Of a stretch of 64,000 nt of DNA, positions 1 through 8,805 are shown one piece after another (position 1 is the stretch's first letter; each line of letters starts with the position of its first letter). The notes beneath the pieces are model-generated. The model saw nothing but the letters and a program-made list of their open reading frames with translations, made no database searches and had not been told where the DNA came from. The translations under genes and the position numbers were made by a program. Origin of the DNA: Clostridium folliculivorans (GTDB lineage: Bacteria > Bacillota > Clostridia > Clostridiales > Clostridiaceae); NCBI RefSeq assembly GCF_024341905.1, contig NZ_BQXY01000004.1:215729-279728 (forward strand), in the 5' to 3' direction.

Positions 1-1
1 A

Positions 2-460
2 GCAGTTGTTTGTGCAGGTGCAAAATCAATACTTGATATAGGTTTAACATTAGAATACTTAGAAACTTATGGCGTTCCTGTAGTTGGATTTAAGACTGAA
101 GAACTTCCTGCCTTCTATACAAGAAAAAGCGGCTTTGGAGTTGATTACAAAGTAGAAGATGAAAAGGAACTTGCTGAAGCAATAAAGGCTAAATGGGATC
201 TTGGACTAAATGGTGGAGTAGTAATAGCTAATCCTATACCAGAGCAGTATCAAATGGATTATGATACTATAAATAATGCTATAGAAAGTGCATTAAAAGA
301 AGCAAAGGAAAAAGGAATAAAAGGAAAAGAAAGCACACCATTCTTACTTGCTAAAGTTAAAGAGATTACAGGTGGAGCATCTTTAGATTCAAATATTAAG
401 CTTGTATTTAATAATGCAGAAGTTGCAGCTAAGCTTGCAGTAGAATTAGCTAAACTTTAA
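2..460 (+). CDS. psuG: Pseudouridine-5'-phosphate glycosidase, C-terminal part
   Basis: The reading frame is open from the window edge, so only the last 152 residues are present and the start lies upstream. PsuG reversibly splits pseudouridine 5'-phosphate into uracil and ribose 5-phosphate in the cytoplasm, salvaging modified nucleosides from RNA turnover. The family is recognised from the run VPVVGFKTEELPAFYTRKSG, the later NPIPEQYQM segment, and the C-terminal ITGGASLDSNIKL followed by an alanine-rich helix. A psuK kinase would usually be adjacent but cannot be seen here. The family call is confident from these motifs; no active-site assessment is possible on the fragment. Confidence 0.85.
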   Translation, partial: AVVCAGAKSILDIGLTLEYLETYGVPVVGFKTEELPAFYTRKSGFGVDYKVEDEKELAEAIKAKWDLGLNGGVVIANPIPEQYQMDYDTINNAIESALKEAKEKGIKGKESTPFLLAKVKEITGGASLDSNIKLVFNNAEVAAKLAVELAKL

Positions 461-472
461 TATCATATTAAT

Positions 473-700
473 TAATGGCTTGAGTTGAAATTAAGTTGTC
501 GCTCTTCCGATACTTCAACGATTTTCGCAAAGAATTAATATGATTTTCGGAAATCTCATAGCTAAAACTGTATAACTCACTACGTTCGGACAATACAGTT
601 TATTAACGCTATTCCATTTCCGCAAATCATTTAATTCTAATAGCTCAATCATATAGTATCTCCATAGCAACACCTTAATTTCAACAATAGCATTAAGAAG
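473..700. repeat. Long imperfect inverted repeat (about 100-nt arms)
   Basis: Almost the whole gap after psuG folds back on itself. TTGAAATTAAG near 486 pairs with CTTAATTTCAA near 676. GAATTAATATGATTTTCGG near 531 pairs with the complement of CCGCAAATCATTTAATTC near 620. AAACTGTAT near 574 pairs with ATACAGTTT near 593, leaving a short loop. Arms are about 100 nt with scattered mismatches. No ORF is present. It may be a MITE-like element or a structured transcript; the sequence does not decide. Confidence 0.6.
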
Positions 701-712
701 AAACTATTTAAT

Positions 713-768
713 AAAACTCTCAGTATATAAATGCTAATATAATGTATTTATAAGACTGGGAGTTTTAT
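713..768 (+). terminator. Intrinsic terminator-like hairpin
   Basis: AAAACTCTCAGT pairs with ACTGGGAGTTTT across a 30-nt AT-rich loop, followed by TATTATTT. It is the best transcription end for psuG or for the inverted repeat before it. Because it sits 250 nt after the psuG stop, it may end a separate transcript. Confidence 0.5.
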
Positions 769-878
769 TATTTAAGGTTACAAGTTTGTACTAAAGTGGC
801 AATATACCTATGTTAGCAGCATATTTTAAAATGAATAAACAAAACTTTTTTATAAAAATTATAAAAAGTTTTTATTTC

Positions 879-920
879 GTAACTTAAGTTACCGATTAAT
901 GTAGAGTAAATTAGTATAAT
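879..920 (+). promoter_or_regulatory. hcp promoter with Crp/Fnr-type palindrome
   Basis: A perfect 14-bp palindrome, GTAACTTAAGTTAC, lies at 879-892, and a consensus -10 TATAAT lies at 915-920 with no good -35. If transcription starts about 7 nt after the -10 box, the palindrome is centred near -41.5, the classic position for class II activation by Crp/Fnr-family proteins. HcpR, a Crp/Fnr-family regulator of hcp genes in many anaerobes, is the obvious candidate, but that assignment is inference. Confidence 0.55.
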
Positions 921-1025
921 TTGAAATGTAGAGAAGAGATCAAACAAATAAATGCCACTTCAATTAGTCATACGGAAGATGGTACGAATAATTTAAAATA
1001 AATAAATTAAACGGAGGTTACGTTC

Positions 1026-2735
1026 ATGAGTATGTTTTGTTATCAATGTCAAGAAGCAGCTGGAGGTAAAGGCTGTACAATAAAAGGTGTTTGTGGTAAG
1101 ACTGAAGATATAGCAAAATCACAAGATTTATTAATATATGTTGTTAAGGGTCTTGCAGTTGTAAACAATGAAGGAAGAAAAGTTGGAGTTAAAAATAAGA
1201 AAGCTGACAACTTCATAGTTGATAGTTTATTTGCAACAATAACAAATGCAAACTTTGATAGAGATGTATTTATATCAAGAATAAGAGAAGGCTTAGCTTT
1301 AAGAGAAGAACTAAAGGCTGAAGTAGCTAAAGCAGGCGGAAATGTTGGAGTAACAAATGAAAGCTGGTTAGCTAAGATACTTTCTTTCGTTGGATTAAAG
1401 AGAGAAGAAGAAAGCAAACTTCCAGAAGCAACAACTTGGTTCTCAACTAACATTGATGAATTCAATGAAAAGGCTGAAACTGTAGGAGTTCTTTCAACAA
1501 AGGATGAAGATATAAGATCATTAAGAGAATTAACAACTTACGGATTAAAAGGTATGTCAGCTTACGTAAAGCAAGCTAGAGCATTAGGATTTGAAAATGA
1601 TGAAGTTGTTGCTTTCATGGCTCAAGCATTAGCTGAATTACTAGATGATACAAAAACAGTTGATGATTATGTAGCATTAGCTTTAAAAGCTGGTGAAGTT
1701 GGTGTTTCAGGTATGGCATTATTAGATACTGCTAACACTAAGACTTATGGAAATCCTGAAATAACTAAGGTTAATATAGGAGTTAGAAATAACCCAGGTA
1801 TATTAATAAGTGGACATGATTTAAGAGACTTAGAACAATTACTTGAGCAAACAGAAGGAACTGGAGTAGATGTTTATACTCATAGTGAAATGCTTCCAGC
1901 TCACTACTATCCAGCATTCAAAAAATACAAGCACTTTGCAGGAAACTACGGAAATGCTTGGTGGAAACAAAATGAAGAGTTCGAAAAGTTCAATGGACCA
2001 ATACTTATGACTACAAACTGTATAGTTCCTCCAAAAGCTTCATACATGGATAGAATATATACTACAGGTGTAACTGGATTTGCAGGAGTTAAGCATATAG
2101 ATGCAGATGCAAATGGAATTAAGGATTTCTCAGCTTTAGTTGAACAAGCTAAGAAATTACCTTCACCAACTGAAATAGAAACAGGAGAAATCATCGGTGG
2201 ATTTGCTCATGAACAAGTATTTGCTTTAGCAGATAAAGTTGTTGATGCAGTTAAGAGTGGAGCTATAAAGAGATTCTTCGTAATGGCTGGTTGTGACGGA
2301 AGAGCTAAGAGCAGAAACTACTACACAGAATTTGCTGAAAAGCTTCCAAAGGATACAGTAATCCTTACAGCTGGATGTGCTAAATACAAATATAACAAAT
2401 TAAACTTAGGTGATATCGGAGGAATTCCAAGAGTTCTAGATGCTGGACAATGTAATGACTCATACTCATTAGCATTAATAGCATTAAAGCTTAAAGAAGT
2501 ATTCGGATTAGCTGATATCAACGAGTTACCAATATCATACAACATAGCTTGGTATGAACAAAAAGCTGTTATAGTATTGTTATCATTACTATACTTAGGA
2601 GTTAAGAATATACATTTAGGACCAACTCTACCAGCATTCCTTTCACCAAATGTTGCTAATGTTTTAGTTAAAAACTTTGGTATCGGTGGAACAACAAATG
2701 TTGATGATGATATGGCTATGTTCCTTGCACAATAA
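1026..2735 (+). CDS. hcp: Hydroxylamine reductase (hybrid cluster protein)
   Basis: A 569-residue cytoplasmic iron-sulfur protein of the prismane family. These enzymes reduce hydroxylamine to ammonia and NO to N2O and protect anaerobes from nitrosative stress. The N-terminal [13 protein letters not shown]...GVCGK gives the cysteines of the first cluster; the C-terminal half has the hybrid-cluster ligand regions around [22 protein letters not shown] and [11 protein letters not shown]. Length matches the family. The start follows CGGAGG; a second Met two codons later is possible. It is monocistronic, with its own promoter and terminator, and the upstream palindrome suggests Crp/Fnr-type (HcpR) activation. 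Confidence 0.95.
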   Translation: MSMFCYQCQEAAGGKGCTIKGVCGKTEDIAKSQDLLIYVVKGLAVVNNEGRKVGVKNKKADNFIVDSLFATITNANFDRDVFISRIREGLALREELKAEVAKAGGNVGVTNESWLAKILSFVGLKREEESKLPEATTWFSTNIDEFNEKAETVGVLSTKDEDIRSLRELTTYGLKGMSAYVKQARALGFENDEVVAFMAQALAELLDDTKTVDDYVALALKAGEVGVSGMALLDTANTKTYGNPEITKVNIGVRNNPGILISGHDLRDLEQLLEQTEGTGVDVYTHSEMLPAHYYPAFKKYKHFAGNYGNAWWKQNEEFEKFNGPILMTTNCIVPPKASYMDRIYTTGVTGFAGVKHIDADANGIKDFSALVEQAKKLPSPTEIETGEIIGGFAHEQVFALADKVVDAVKSGAIKRFFVMAGCDGRAKSRNYYTEFAEKLPKDTVILTAGCAKYKYNKLNLGDIGGIPRVLDAGQCNDSYSLALIALKLKEVFGLADINELPISYNIAWYEQKAVIVLLSLLYLGVKNIHLGPTLPAFLSPNVANVLVKNFGIGGTTNVDDDMAMFLAQ

Positions 2736-2851
2736 TTAAAAATTAAGTATTAAGTATTAATCTCATGCAGTATACGAAAATTTAAGTATCCCCTTAAATT
2801 TTAGGCAAGATCTCCCCGGATCTTCGTAAATAATAATCTCACCCTTTATAT

Positions 2852-2885
2852 AAGGTAGACTATGATAAATAGTCTTCCTTTTTGC
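2852..2885 (+). terminator. hcp terminator
   Basis: AAGGTAGACTAT pairs with ATAGTCTTCCTT around GATAA and runs into TTT. Between the hcp stop and this point are two smaller hairpins, 2777-2802 (AAAATTTAAG with CTTAAATTTT) and 2807-2824 (AAGATC with GATCTT). Nothing else is recognised before the next gene at 3084. Confidence 0.7.
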
Positions 2886-3083
2886 TGTATAAAAAACTAC
2901 AAAATTTATTTGCTGATTCTATTAACTATTAGTAAAAACTAGATTGTTTAGCTAGATCTTATTTAGAACTGGGCTGTTATATTTATGGCGTATTAAACTA
3001 TTTATAAATATTACTAGGCATACAAACCAAAGCTATGGAAAACACTAATATTAGTTAAACTATAAAAACTTTAGGAGAAAATT

Positions 3084-4157
3084 ATGAAGAAGAAAAAACT
3101 AATATATAATCTTTTAATAATAAATTTAGTTTTACTAGCAATATTTCTTTATAGTAAAGTACCAACACTAATAATTTTTGCCCATAAAATTGCAAAGGTA
3201 GTATTCGTACCAGTAATTATAGGAGTGTTCTTTTTTTATCTAGTAAAGCCTTTAAATGATTTCCTTTTAAGAAAGGGTACGAAAAACAGCATTGCAGCTA
3301 TGTTGACTCTAATAATTACGGTTATAGTACTATCTGGATTTTTTGTGTTTTTAGGATCACGATTGATAAGAGAATTTCAACAACTTATTTCTAAGGTATC
3401 AAATACTTTACAGAATGATTCATTAATAAAGGGTTTTAATGATTATTTTACAAATAACTTAGATCTTGGATGGGTTTATGAAAAGATTGTGAGATATGTA
3501 GAAACATATGTATATATGCTTGGAAAGAGAGGTATGAGAGTATTTAGCTATGCGATGAATTTATTTTCTGTACTATTACTTATACTTGTAATAATATTTT
3601 ATCTACTAAAGGATGGGGTAAAATTTAAAGGAAGCATTATTAAGTTAGTTCCAGATAGACATAAAGATAAGGTGTTTTCAATTATGAATGAAAGTAATAG
3701 AGTATTATCGTCGTATGTTACAGGGCAGGCATGTGTAGCATTATCTTTATCAGTTATGGTATATATAGGATATAAGTTAGTGGGAATGCCTAGTGCTCTT
3801 ATCTTAGCTTCAACTACGTTTATCTTGGCTTTTATACCTTTTGTAGGCTTCTTTGTTTCAATGATAATCCCTTATATTATTGCTATAAGTGTGGGGATTC
3901 ATATGGTGATAAAGCTCACAATATTATTTATGATAGCACAAGGGGTTAAAGGAAGAATTGTGGTTCCTTTAATAATGTCAAAGGCTATGAAGATACATCC
4001 GTTGACAGATATATTCTTGGTTATAGCTGCTGCTAGTTTGATTGGGCCATTAGGTGCTTTTGCAGTAGTACCATTATATGCAGTGATTAAAGTCATACTA
4101 GTAAATGCAAATTTAATAACTGCTGATAATAAAATTATCTACAATAAAGATAAATAA
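3084..4157 (+). CDS. AI-2E family transporter (membrane protein)
   Basis: A 357-residue polytopic membrane protein of the AI-2E (YdiK/TqsA/PerM) family. Hydrophobic segments cluster near residues 7-50 and 70-90; an amphipathic central region near 95-150 is followed by further membrane segments to the C-terminus. Family landmarks include FFFYLVKPLNDFL, the central IIFYLLKDG, and the late PLTDIFLVIAAASLIGPLGAF block. Some relatives export autoinducer-2 and others act as ion antiporters, so the substrate here is unknown. It starts 11 nt after TAGGAG, stands alone, and ends at a bidirectional terminator. Confidence 0.85.
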   Translation: MKKKKLIYNLLIINLVLLAIFLYSKVPTLIIFAHKIAKVVFVPVIIGVFFFYLVKPLNDFLLRKGTKNSIAAMLTLIITVIVLSGFFVFLGSRLIREFQQLISKVSNTLQNDSLIKGFNDYFTNNLDLGWVYEKIVRYVETYVYMLGKRGMRVFSYAMNLFSVLLLILVIIFYLLKDGVKFKGSIIKLVPDRHKDKVFSIMNESNRVLSSYVTGQACVALSLSVMVYIGYKLVGMPSALILASTTFILAFIPFVGFFVSMIIPYIIAISVGIHMVIKLTILFMIAQGVKGRIVVPLIMSKAMKIHPLTDIFLVIAAASLIGPLGAFAVVPLYAVIKVILVNANLITADNKIIYNKDK

Positions 4158-4166
4158 ATTTAAATG

Positions 4167-4193
4167 GAAAATCGGCAGTTGCCTGCCGATTTT
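4167..4193. terminator. Bidirectional terminator between convergent genes
   Basis: AAAATCGGCAG and CTGCCGATTTT pair perfectly around TTGC, with A-run and T-run flanks that serve both strands. The right end touches the stop codon of the minus-strand hxlR-type gene. Confidence 0.85.
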
Positions 4194-4500
4194 AACTCCA
4201 TTTCTCAGCCCATTTCTGGATTTCATCCATGGCTGTTTCAAGGTCTTTTCCTTTTTCAGTGAGCTCATATTCTATCCTTACCGGAATCTCAGGATACACA
4301 GTTCTCTTTATAATACCTTCCTTTTCTAATTCCTTAAAGCGCTCTGTAAGCATTCTTGCACTCATATTAGGAATTGTTTCGGATATATCTGAAAATCTCT
4401 TTGGACCACTTAGTAAAGTTCTTATTATTAAGCCAGACCACCTTTTACCAAGTAGGGAAAAAGCTGCTTCAAACTTAGGGCAAAGTTGACACTTATCCAT
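4192..4500 (-). CDS. HxlR-family winged-helix regulator
   Basis: A DNA-binding protein of about 102 residues. HxlR/YodB/QorR proteins often sense electrophiles or oxidants through an N-terminal cysteine and control reductase genes. Landmarks are CQLCPKFEAAFSLLGKRWS, the recognition-helix region with RFSDISETIPNMSARML, and the wing ending in YELTEKG. Two N-terminal cysteines (CQLC) are candidate redox sensors. The ATG at 4500 is preferred over one nine bases upstream because GGGAG sits about 9 nt before it. It is divergent from the azoreductase at 4697, the usual arrangement for a regulator and its target. Confidence 0.88.
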   Translation of the reverse strand: MDKCQLCPKFEAAFSLLGKRWSGLIIRTLLSGPKRFSDISETIPNMSARMLTERFKELEKEGIIKRTVYPEIPVRIEYELTEKGKDLETAMDEIQKWAEKWS

Positions 4501-4532
4501 AATAATCATCTCCCAAATTTATTTTATCATAT

Positions 4533-4553
4533 ATACTTGACAAAAGTAAGTAT
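4533..4553. promoter_or_regulatory. Palindromic operator over a -35 box between hxlR-type gene and azoR
   Basis: ATACTT and AAGTAT form an inverted repeat with a 9-nt spacer that contains TTGACA (4537-4542). The palindrome extends less perfectly outward (TCAT...ATGA). Its position in the divergent region, its symmetry and its overlap with a -35 hexamer fit autoregulation and control of the azoreductase by the HxlR-family protein; binding itself is inference. Confidence 0.45.
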
Positions 4554-4696
4554 GATATATTAATATAGTTACATAAAGTAAGTTGATAATAATTATTAAT
4601 TAGGTATTATAATTATATAAAACTTGATATTAAAACACAAGTAAATTATTAGAATTTAGAAAATATATATTTATTGTAAGGAAGGATGATTTAATT

Positions 4697-5332
4697 ATGT
4701 CAAAAGTTTTATTTATTACTGCAAATCCAAAATCAGTTGAAGCTTCATATAGCCTAACTGTAGCAAAAGAGTTTATTGAGGAATATAAAAAGGTTAACCC
4801 TAATGATGAAATTATTAATATAGATGTTTATAAAGATAATATACCTCTTATAGATGGAGATGTTTTTGAAGCTTGGGGTAAATTAGCAGGTGGAGTAGCA
4901 TTTAATGAACTTTCACAAGAGCAGCAACAAAAAGTAGGAACTCTAGGTGCTTTGGTCGATCAATTTGTAGATGTAGACAAGTATGTATTTGTATCGCCAC
5001 TTTGGAATTTTGGAATTCCTCCAATGTTAAAAGCTTATATTGATACTGTATCAGTAGCTGGAAAGACTTTTAAATATACTGAGAGCGGATCAGTAGGCTT
5101 ATTAAGTGGCAAAAAGGCTGTGCACATACAAGCAAGAGGTGGAATATATAGTTATGGTCCAACTGCTGAGTTTGAATTAGGAGATAGATATATAAAATCA
5201 GTTCTTGGCTTCTTCGGAATTACAGACTATTCATCTGTAATAGTTGAAGGTGCAAACTATGCTCCAGATAAAGCTGAAGAAATTAAAAATGCAGCTATAG
5301 ACAATGCAAAGAAAGTTGCTAAAAGCTTCTAA
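4697..5332 (+). CDS. azoR: FMN-dependent NADH-azoreductase / quinone reductase
   Basis: A 211-residue flavodoxin-fold enzyme. AzoR proteins use NADH and FMN to reduce azo compounds and quinones by two electrons in the cytoplasm, detoxifying electrophiles. The FMN-binding start VLFITANPKSVEASYSLTVA, the central FVSPLWNFGIPPMLKAYID and the RGGIYSYGP block are characteristic; length matches AzoR. The gene follows GGAAGGATG and stands alone, ending at a hairpin terminator. The divergent HxlR-family regulator suggests induction by electrophiles. Confidence 0.9.
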   Translation: MSKVLFITANPKSVEASYSLTVAKEFIEEYKKVNPNDEIINIDVYKDNIPLIDGDVFEAWGKLAGGVAFNELSQEQQQKVGTLGALVDQFVDVDKYVFVSPLWNFGIPPMLKAYIDTVSVAGKTFKYTESGSVGLLSGKKAVHIQARGGIYSYGPTAEFELGDRYIKSVLGFFGITDYSSVIVEGANYAPDKAEEIKNAAIDNAKKVAKSF

Positions 5333-5354
5333 AAATAATATCAGAAGTATAATT

Positions 5355-5393
5355 AAAGTGTGAGCGATTATTTCATATTAACGCTCACACTTT
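5355..5393. terminator. Bidirectional terminator
   Basis: AAAGTGTGAGCG and CGCTCACACTTT pair perfectly around a 15-nt loop between the convergent azoR and the minus-strand gene at 5422. Confidence 0.85.
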
Positions 5394-5421
5394 ATAATTT
5401 GCAAAAATATATTATATGCTA

Positions 5422-5838
5422 TTACACTGGTAATGGTTTTCTATCTTTTATTAATATATGGATATCTTCATGAACTTTAACTATAGCATCTATAAATTTG
5501 CTATCAGGTAAGTCGTAGGATCTAGTAAGTATTGTTTTAAGTTCATTTAATCCTATAAGATATTCGAATTCTTTTCCGCTTTCAAAACCTTCTCTTAATG
5601 ACATTACTGCTCGAGTATCACATATTGTACATCTTGCAGTGTCTTCTTCGTCACCTAGAAAGTGTATGAATTCAAGTACCTCATCATATTGTACTAATTT
5701 AGGATCTACGTATACAATTGCAGAAAAAGGATCATTTTTAGCATTTATGTCTATCTTATTAACCCAATAAAATTCAGTTATAGTATTTTGTATTCTAGAC
5801 TTTAAATCACCACTATCGAGTATTCTTTTGTATTCCAC
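5422..5838 (-). CDS. Conserved-looking hypothetical protein with CTICDTR motif
   Basis: A 138-residue soluble, acidic protein that I do not recognise. It starts at GTG, nine bases after GAGGAG. No signal peptide or membrane segment is visible. The middle contains CTICDTR, a CxxC pair that could bind metal or be redox-active, but a single pair is weak evidence. The C-terminus is helix-rich (KFIDAIVKVHEDIHILIKD). It lies alone between a bidirectional terminator and a divergent SDR gene, so context gives no function. Confidence 0.65.
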   Translation of the reverse strand: MEYKRILDSGDLKSRIQNTITEFYWVNKIDINAKNDPFSAIVYVDPKLVQYDEVLEFIHFLGDEEDTARCTICDTRAVMSLREGFESGKEFEYLIGLNELKTILTRSYDLPDSKFIDAIVKVHEDIHILIKDRKPLPV

Positions 5839-6041
5839 TTATATCACTCCTCTCTACAAATATATTTTTTCTATATTTATATGTCTATATACTAGGATTA
5901 TTCTGCAATAAAGGATTAAGTGATATGAAATTCAATGATTAAACATTTTATGAAAAGGATAAAAATTTAACCTAAAAGGAATAATAATTAAGAATTATAG
6001 CTTTGTATAGAAATTATAAATAATTTTTAGAGGTGATATAA

Positions 6042-6914
6042 ATGGATAAAAATCATAAGTTTCCAACTAGTTTCCCACCACAGCACCAAGATAGACAGCC
6101 AGGTTTTGAAAATGAAATGAATCCAAGGCCTATTTTTGAAATGGAAGGATATAATGCATCCTCTAATAGATTAAAAGATAAAGTTGCCATAATAACAGGT
6201 GGTGATAGTGGAATAGGAAGAGCAGTTGCCATAGCTTTTGCAAAGGAAGGTGCTAAGGTTGCCATAGTATATTTGCATGAAGAAGATGATGCCGAAGAAA
6301 CTAAGAGCATAATAGATAAATGTGGAGCTCAGTGTATGCTTATAAGTGGAGATATAGGTTATGAAGACTTTTGCGGGCAAGTAGTAAAAAAAGTAATGGA
6401 TCAATGGGGTAAAGTTGACATATTAGTTAATAATGCAGCAGAGCAACATGTACAAAATAGCCTAAAGGATATAAGTGCAGATCAACTTGAGAAGACCTTT
6501 AGAACTAATGTATTTGGTGCATTTTATATGAGTAAAGCAGTTTTGCCACATTTAAAATGTGGAGGAAATATAATAAATACCACTTCCATAACAGCTTATA
6601 AGGGTAATGAAACCTTAATAGATTACTCATCCACTAAGGGAGCATTAGTAAGCTTCACAAGGGCTCTATCTCAAAGTCTTGCAAAGACAGGAATAAGAGT
6701 TAATTCAGTTGCACCAGGACCAATATGGACACCGCTTATACCAGCAAGTTTTGGGGGAGAAGATGTTAAGAGTTTTGGATCAGATACGCCTATGGGCAGA
6801 GCTGGTCAGCCAGTGGAATTAGCTCAAGCTTATGTGTTCCTAGCTTCAAACGATGCGTCTTATATTACAGGTCAAACTATACATGTTAATGGCGGTAATA
6901 TAGTTAATGGATAA
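6042..6914 (+). CDS. SDR-family oxidoreductase, YghA/YhxC type
   Basis: A 290-residue NAD(P)-dependent short-chain dehydrogenase. The first 45 residues (PTSFPPQHQDRQPGFENEM onward) are the N-terminal extension seen in YghA/YhxC-type SDRs, some of which are general stress proteins. The Rossmann motif is TGGDSGIGRA, the NNAA motif follows, the catalytic Tyr-Lys pair is in YSSTKG, and the end ITGQTIHVNGG is typical. The substrate is unknown. It follows TTAGAGGTGAT and is monocistronic. Confidence 0.88.
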   Translation: MDKNHKFPTSFPPQHQDRQPGFENEMNPRPIFEMEGYNASSNRLKDKVAIITGGDSGIGRAVAIAFAKEGAKVAIVYLHEEDDAEETKSIIDKCGAQCMLISGDIGYEDFCGQVVKKVMDQWGKVDILVNNAAEQHVQNSLKDISADQLEKTFRTNVFGAFYMSKAVLPHLKCGGNIINTTSITAYKGNETLIDYSSTKGALVSFTRALSQSLAKTGIRVNSVAPGPIWTPLIPASFGGEDVKSFGSDTPMGRAGQPVELAQAYVFLASNDASYITGQTIHVNGGNIVNG

Positions 6915-7109
6915 TATAGATAATCTAGTTCTATATAATGAAACTAATTGATATTTCTGTTAACTATTAATAGTAATAGGTTTATCAACTATATATTTCA
7001 TTTGCAATTAGCCTATTTATAGATATAGAATCTAAGTTCTATATAAACTTAGGATTTAAAAATTTTCTGAGTAGTTTTTTATTAAAATATTTTATTAAAT
7101 AACAATATA

Positions 7110-7141
7110 CTTCCTGATATCTATTATGGATATCAGGAAGT
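7110..7141. terminator. Strong hairpin between convergent genes
   Basis: CTTCCTGATATC and GATATCAGGAAG pair perfectly around TATTATG, with AT-rich flanks but no long T-run. It would serve both the SDR gene and the minus-strand small ORF. The 195 nt between the SDR stop and this hairpin is AT-rich with only a weak fold (AATAGG near 6974 with CCTATT near 7012). Confidence 0.6.
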
Positions 7142-7147
7142 AATTAA

Positions 7148-7306
7148 CTAGTCGTCAGCTCTTCTCTCCATATTATGTTTTTCTTTTAATACATCTTCTT
7201 GAGATAGCCCTGTTTGATTCATTATTTCAGTTATACCAACATTATGTTCAAGGAACTTTCTTGCAGACTCCATCTGCTTTTCATGCATACCTTTTCTTTT
7301 ACCCAT
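7148..7306 (-). CDS. Small helical ORF, 52 residues
   Basis: ATG at 7306 follows AAAGGAGTG at ideal spacing and the frame runs 52 codons to TAG. The product starts MGKRKGMHEKQMESARKFLE and continues with NVGITEIMNQTGLSQEDVL. This GxxKGMxEKxxExAxxxL...ITEIxxxTGLSxEDV pattern resembles the C-terminal tail of Rpn/PD-(D/E)XK transposase-like proteins, so it may be a remnant of one or a short stand-alone helix-turn-helix-like protein. The strong ribosome site argues that it is translated. Function unknown. Confidence 0.55.
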   Translation of the reverse strand: MGKRKGMHEKQMESARKFLEHNVGITEIMNQTGLSQEDVLKEKHNMERRADD

Positions 7307-7654
7307 AATCAACACTCCTTTCAAAGTTATTATTTGATTAATCTTAACTATTTAAACTAGAATAAAAAGAGAGTTACGCTAAGCTATAGAATTACTAACA
7401 AAAAATTAGTAAAATAGGATATAATAAATCATCTAAAATATCACTGAAGAATGGAAATATTACAGCTTTATATAAACGTTTTTATTATTCTAACTGACTG
7501 CTATAAAGAAAGCATAGTAGAAAGGCACTTCAGTGAATTTTTATAGTATGCAGTTATTTGTTAAATAAATGTTGGTAATGATTAAAAACATGAACATGTG
7601 GCAAGCATTAAGAGGATAGCTCAATTATTAAATTTTATTAGAGAGGTGTTCCTT
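7307..7654. other. Gene-free region with nested inverted repeats before the transposase-like gene
   Basis: TCACTGAAG at 7441-7449 is the exact complement of CTTCAGTGA at 7528-7536. Inside and overlapping, TAACTGACTGCTATA near 7491 pairs imperfectly with TATAGTATGCAGTTA near 7542. GATATAATAA near 7420 could be a -10 region. Such repeats next to a transposase-like gene might be remnants of an element end, but I found no matching copy on the far side of the gene. Confidence 0.35.
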
Positions 7655-8545
7655 TTGATACAGCATGATGTTGAATTAAAAAAGTTTGATTTGCATACTA
7701 ATGATGTTATAAAAAGAGATTTTTATAAAGATAGAATTGTAGAAGCTTGCCCAACTTGTGGGTCAACTTGGCATATTAAATATGGTTTTTATAACGGAAT
7801 TCAAAGATACAAATGCAAAGTGTGTGATAAAACTTTTTCACGCGCAACTAATTCATTGTGGAGTTATTCAAAGAAGAATACTAGAATCTGGATGGAATTT
7901 ACTGAATTAATGACCGAAAATAAAACCTTAAAATTTTGCGCTGAGAAGTTAAATATAAGTATTGGGACAGCTTTTTATTGGAGACATAAAATACTTAAGG
8001 CTCTAAGTATAGACTCAATTCCAGATAATCTATCAGGAGTTGTACATGTAGGGAAAGTTATTATAAAAGAGAATTTTAAAGGGTGTAGAGATCCAGAAAT
8101 AATCGCTGCATCAACTCCAAGAGAAAACATTTGGGTTATTGGTGCAAGAGGGCAAGAAGACACTATGTTTATAAAACCAATATTTAAGTATCAATGGGAT
8201 AAAGTTGCTTTCAATGAGAAAGTTTATACTAAAATAGAAAAAAACTCATACATTGCTGCATACGGAGACAGCAATATAAATGCAATAGCTATGAGACATA
8301 ATAAAAATAAATCTATTAAGGTAGACAAAGAATATAGAATAAAATATATTTGGCCAAATTTGAAAAAGTGGCTATCAATCTTCCATGGAGTAGCCTCAAA
8401 ATATCTGCAAAGATACCTTAGTTTTTTCATAATCATGAACTTGGATAAGGCGATCGATTATATGGACTTGATATATGATAGATTATTTGAAGGAAATAGA
8501 TTTATAAAAACTGATGAAATAAGAATTAGAAGTTCACTTTTTTAA
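7655..8545 (+). CDS. IS1595-like transposase with altered catalytic site
   Basis: A 296-residue protein from TTG at 7655, which follows GAGAGG by 8 nt; a GTG 57 nt upstream lacks a ribosome site. The N-terminal zinc ribbon is CPTCGSTWHIKYGFYNG...YKCKVCDKTF, then a helical domain (AEKLNISIGTAFYWRHKIL) and an ISXO2-like DDE domain ending LKKWLSIFHGVASKYLQRYL. In active relatives the DDE domain opens with a VDET-like motif; here that stretch reads HVGKV, so the first catalytic Asp is Gly (about residue 133). A later Asp (YGDSN) remains. The frame is otherwise intact. It is either decaying or retained for a non-transposase role. Confidence 0.75.
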   Translation: MIQHDVELKKFDLHTNDVIKRDFYKDRIVEACPTCGSTWHIKYGFYNGIQRYKCKVCDKTFSRATNSLWSYSKKNTRIWMEFTELMTENKTLKFCAEKLNISIGTAFYWRHKILKALSIDSIPDNLSGVVHVGKVIIKENFKGCRDPEIIAASTPRENIWVIGARGQEDTMFIKPIFKYQWDKVAFNEKVYTKIEKNSYIAAYGDSNINAIAMRHNKNKSIKVDKEYRIKYIWPNLKKWLSIFHGVASKYLQRYLSFFIIMNLDKAIDYMDLIYDRLFEGNRFIKTDEIRIRSSLF

Positions 8546-8805
8546 AAGTATGGAATTAATACCAGGGTTGTCTGCTTTTTTTGTGTGAATATCTACCAAC
8601 ATTTAATTAATATATAAATATATAAAGAAAAAATATAGTGTAAGTGTAGAGCCTGCAAAAATAGTAGTGTAGCTGTTGTAAAATATACTATTATAAATAT
8701 TTTTCTAATTTATTAAAGTGTATTTACTACAATATGTTTATGAATAAAAATTATTAAGATTTACTTAGAAATTATATATTCAATAACTTTAAAAGGAGAA
8801 ATAAA

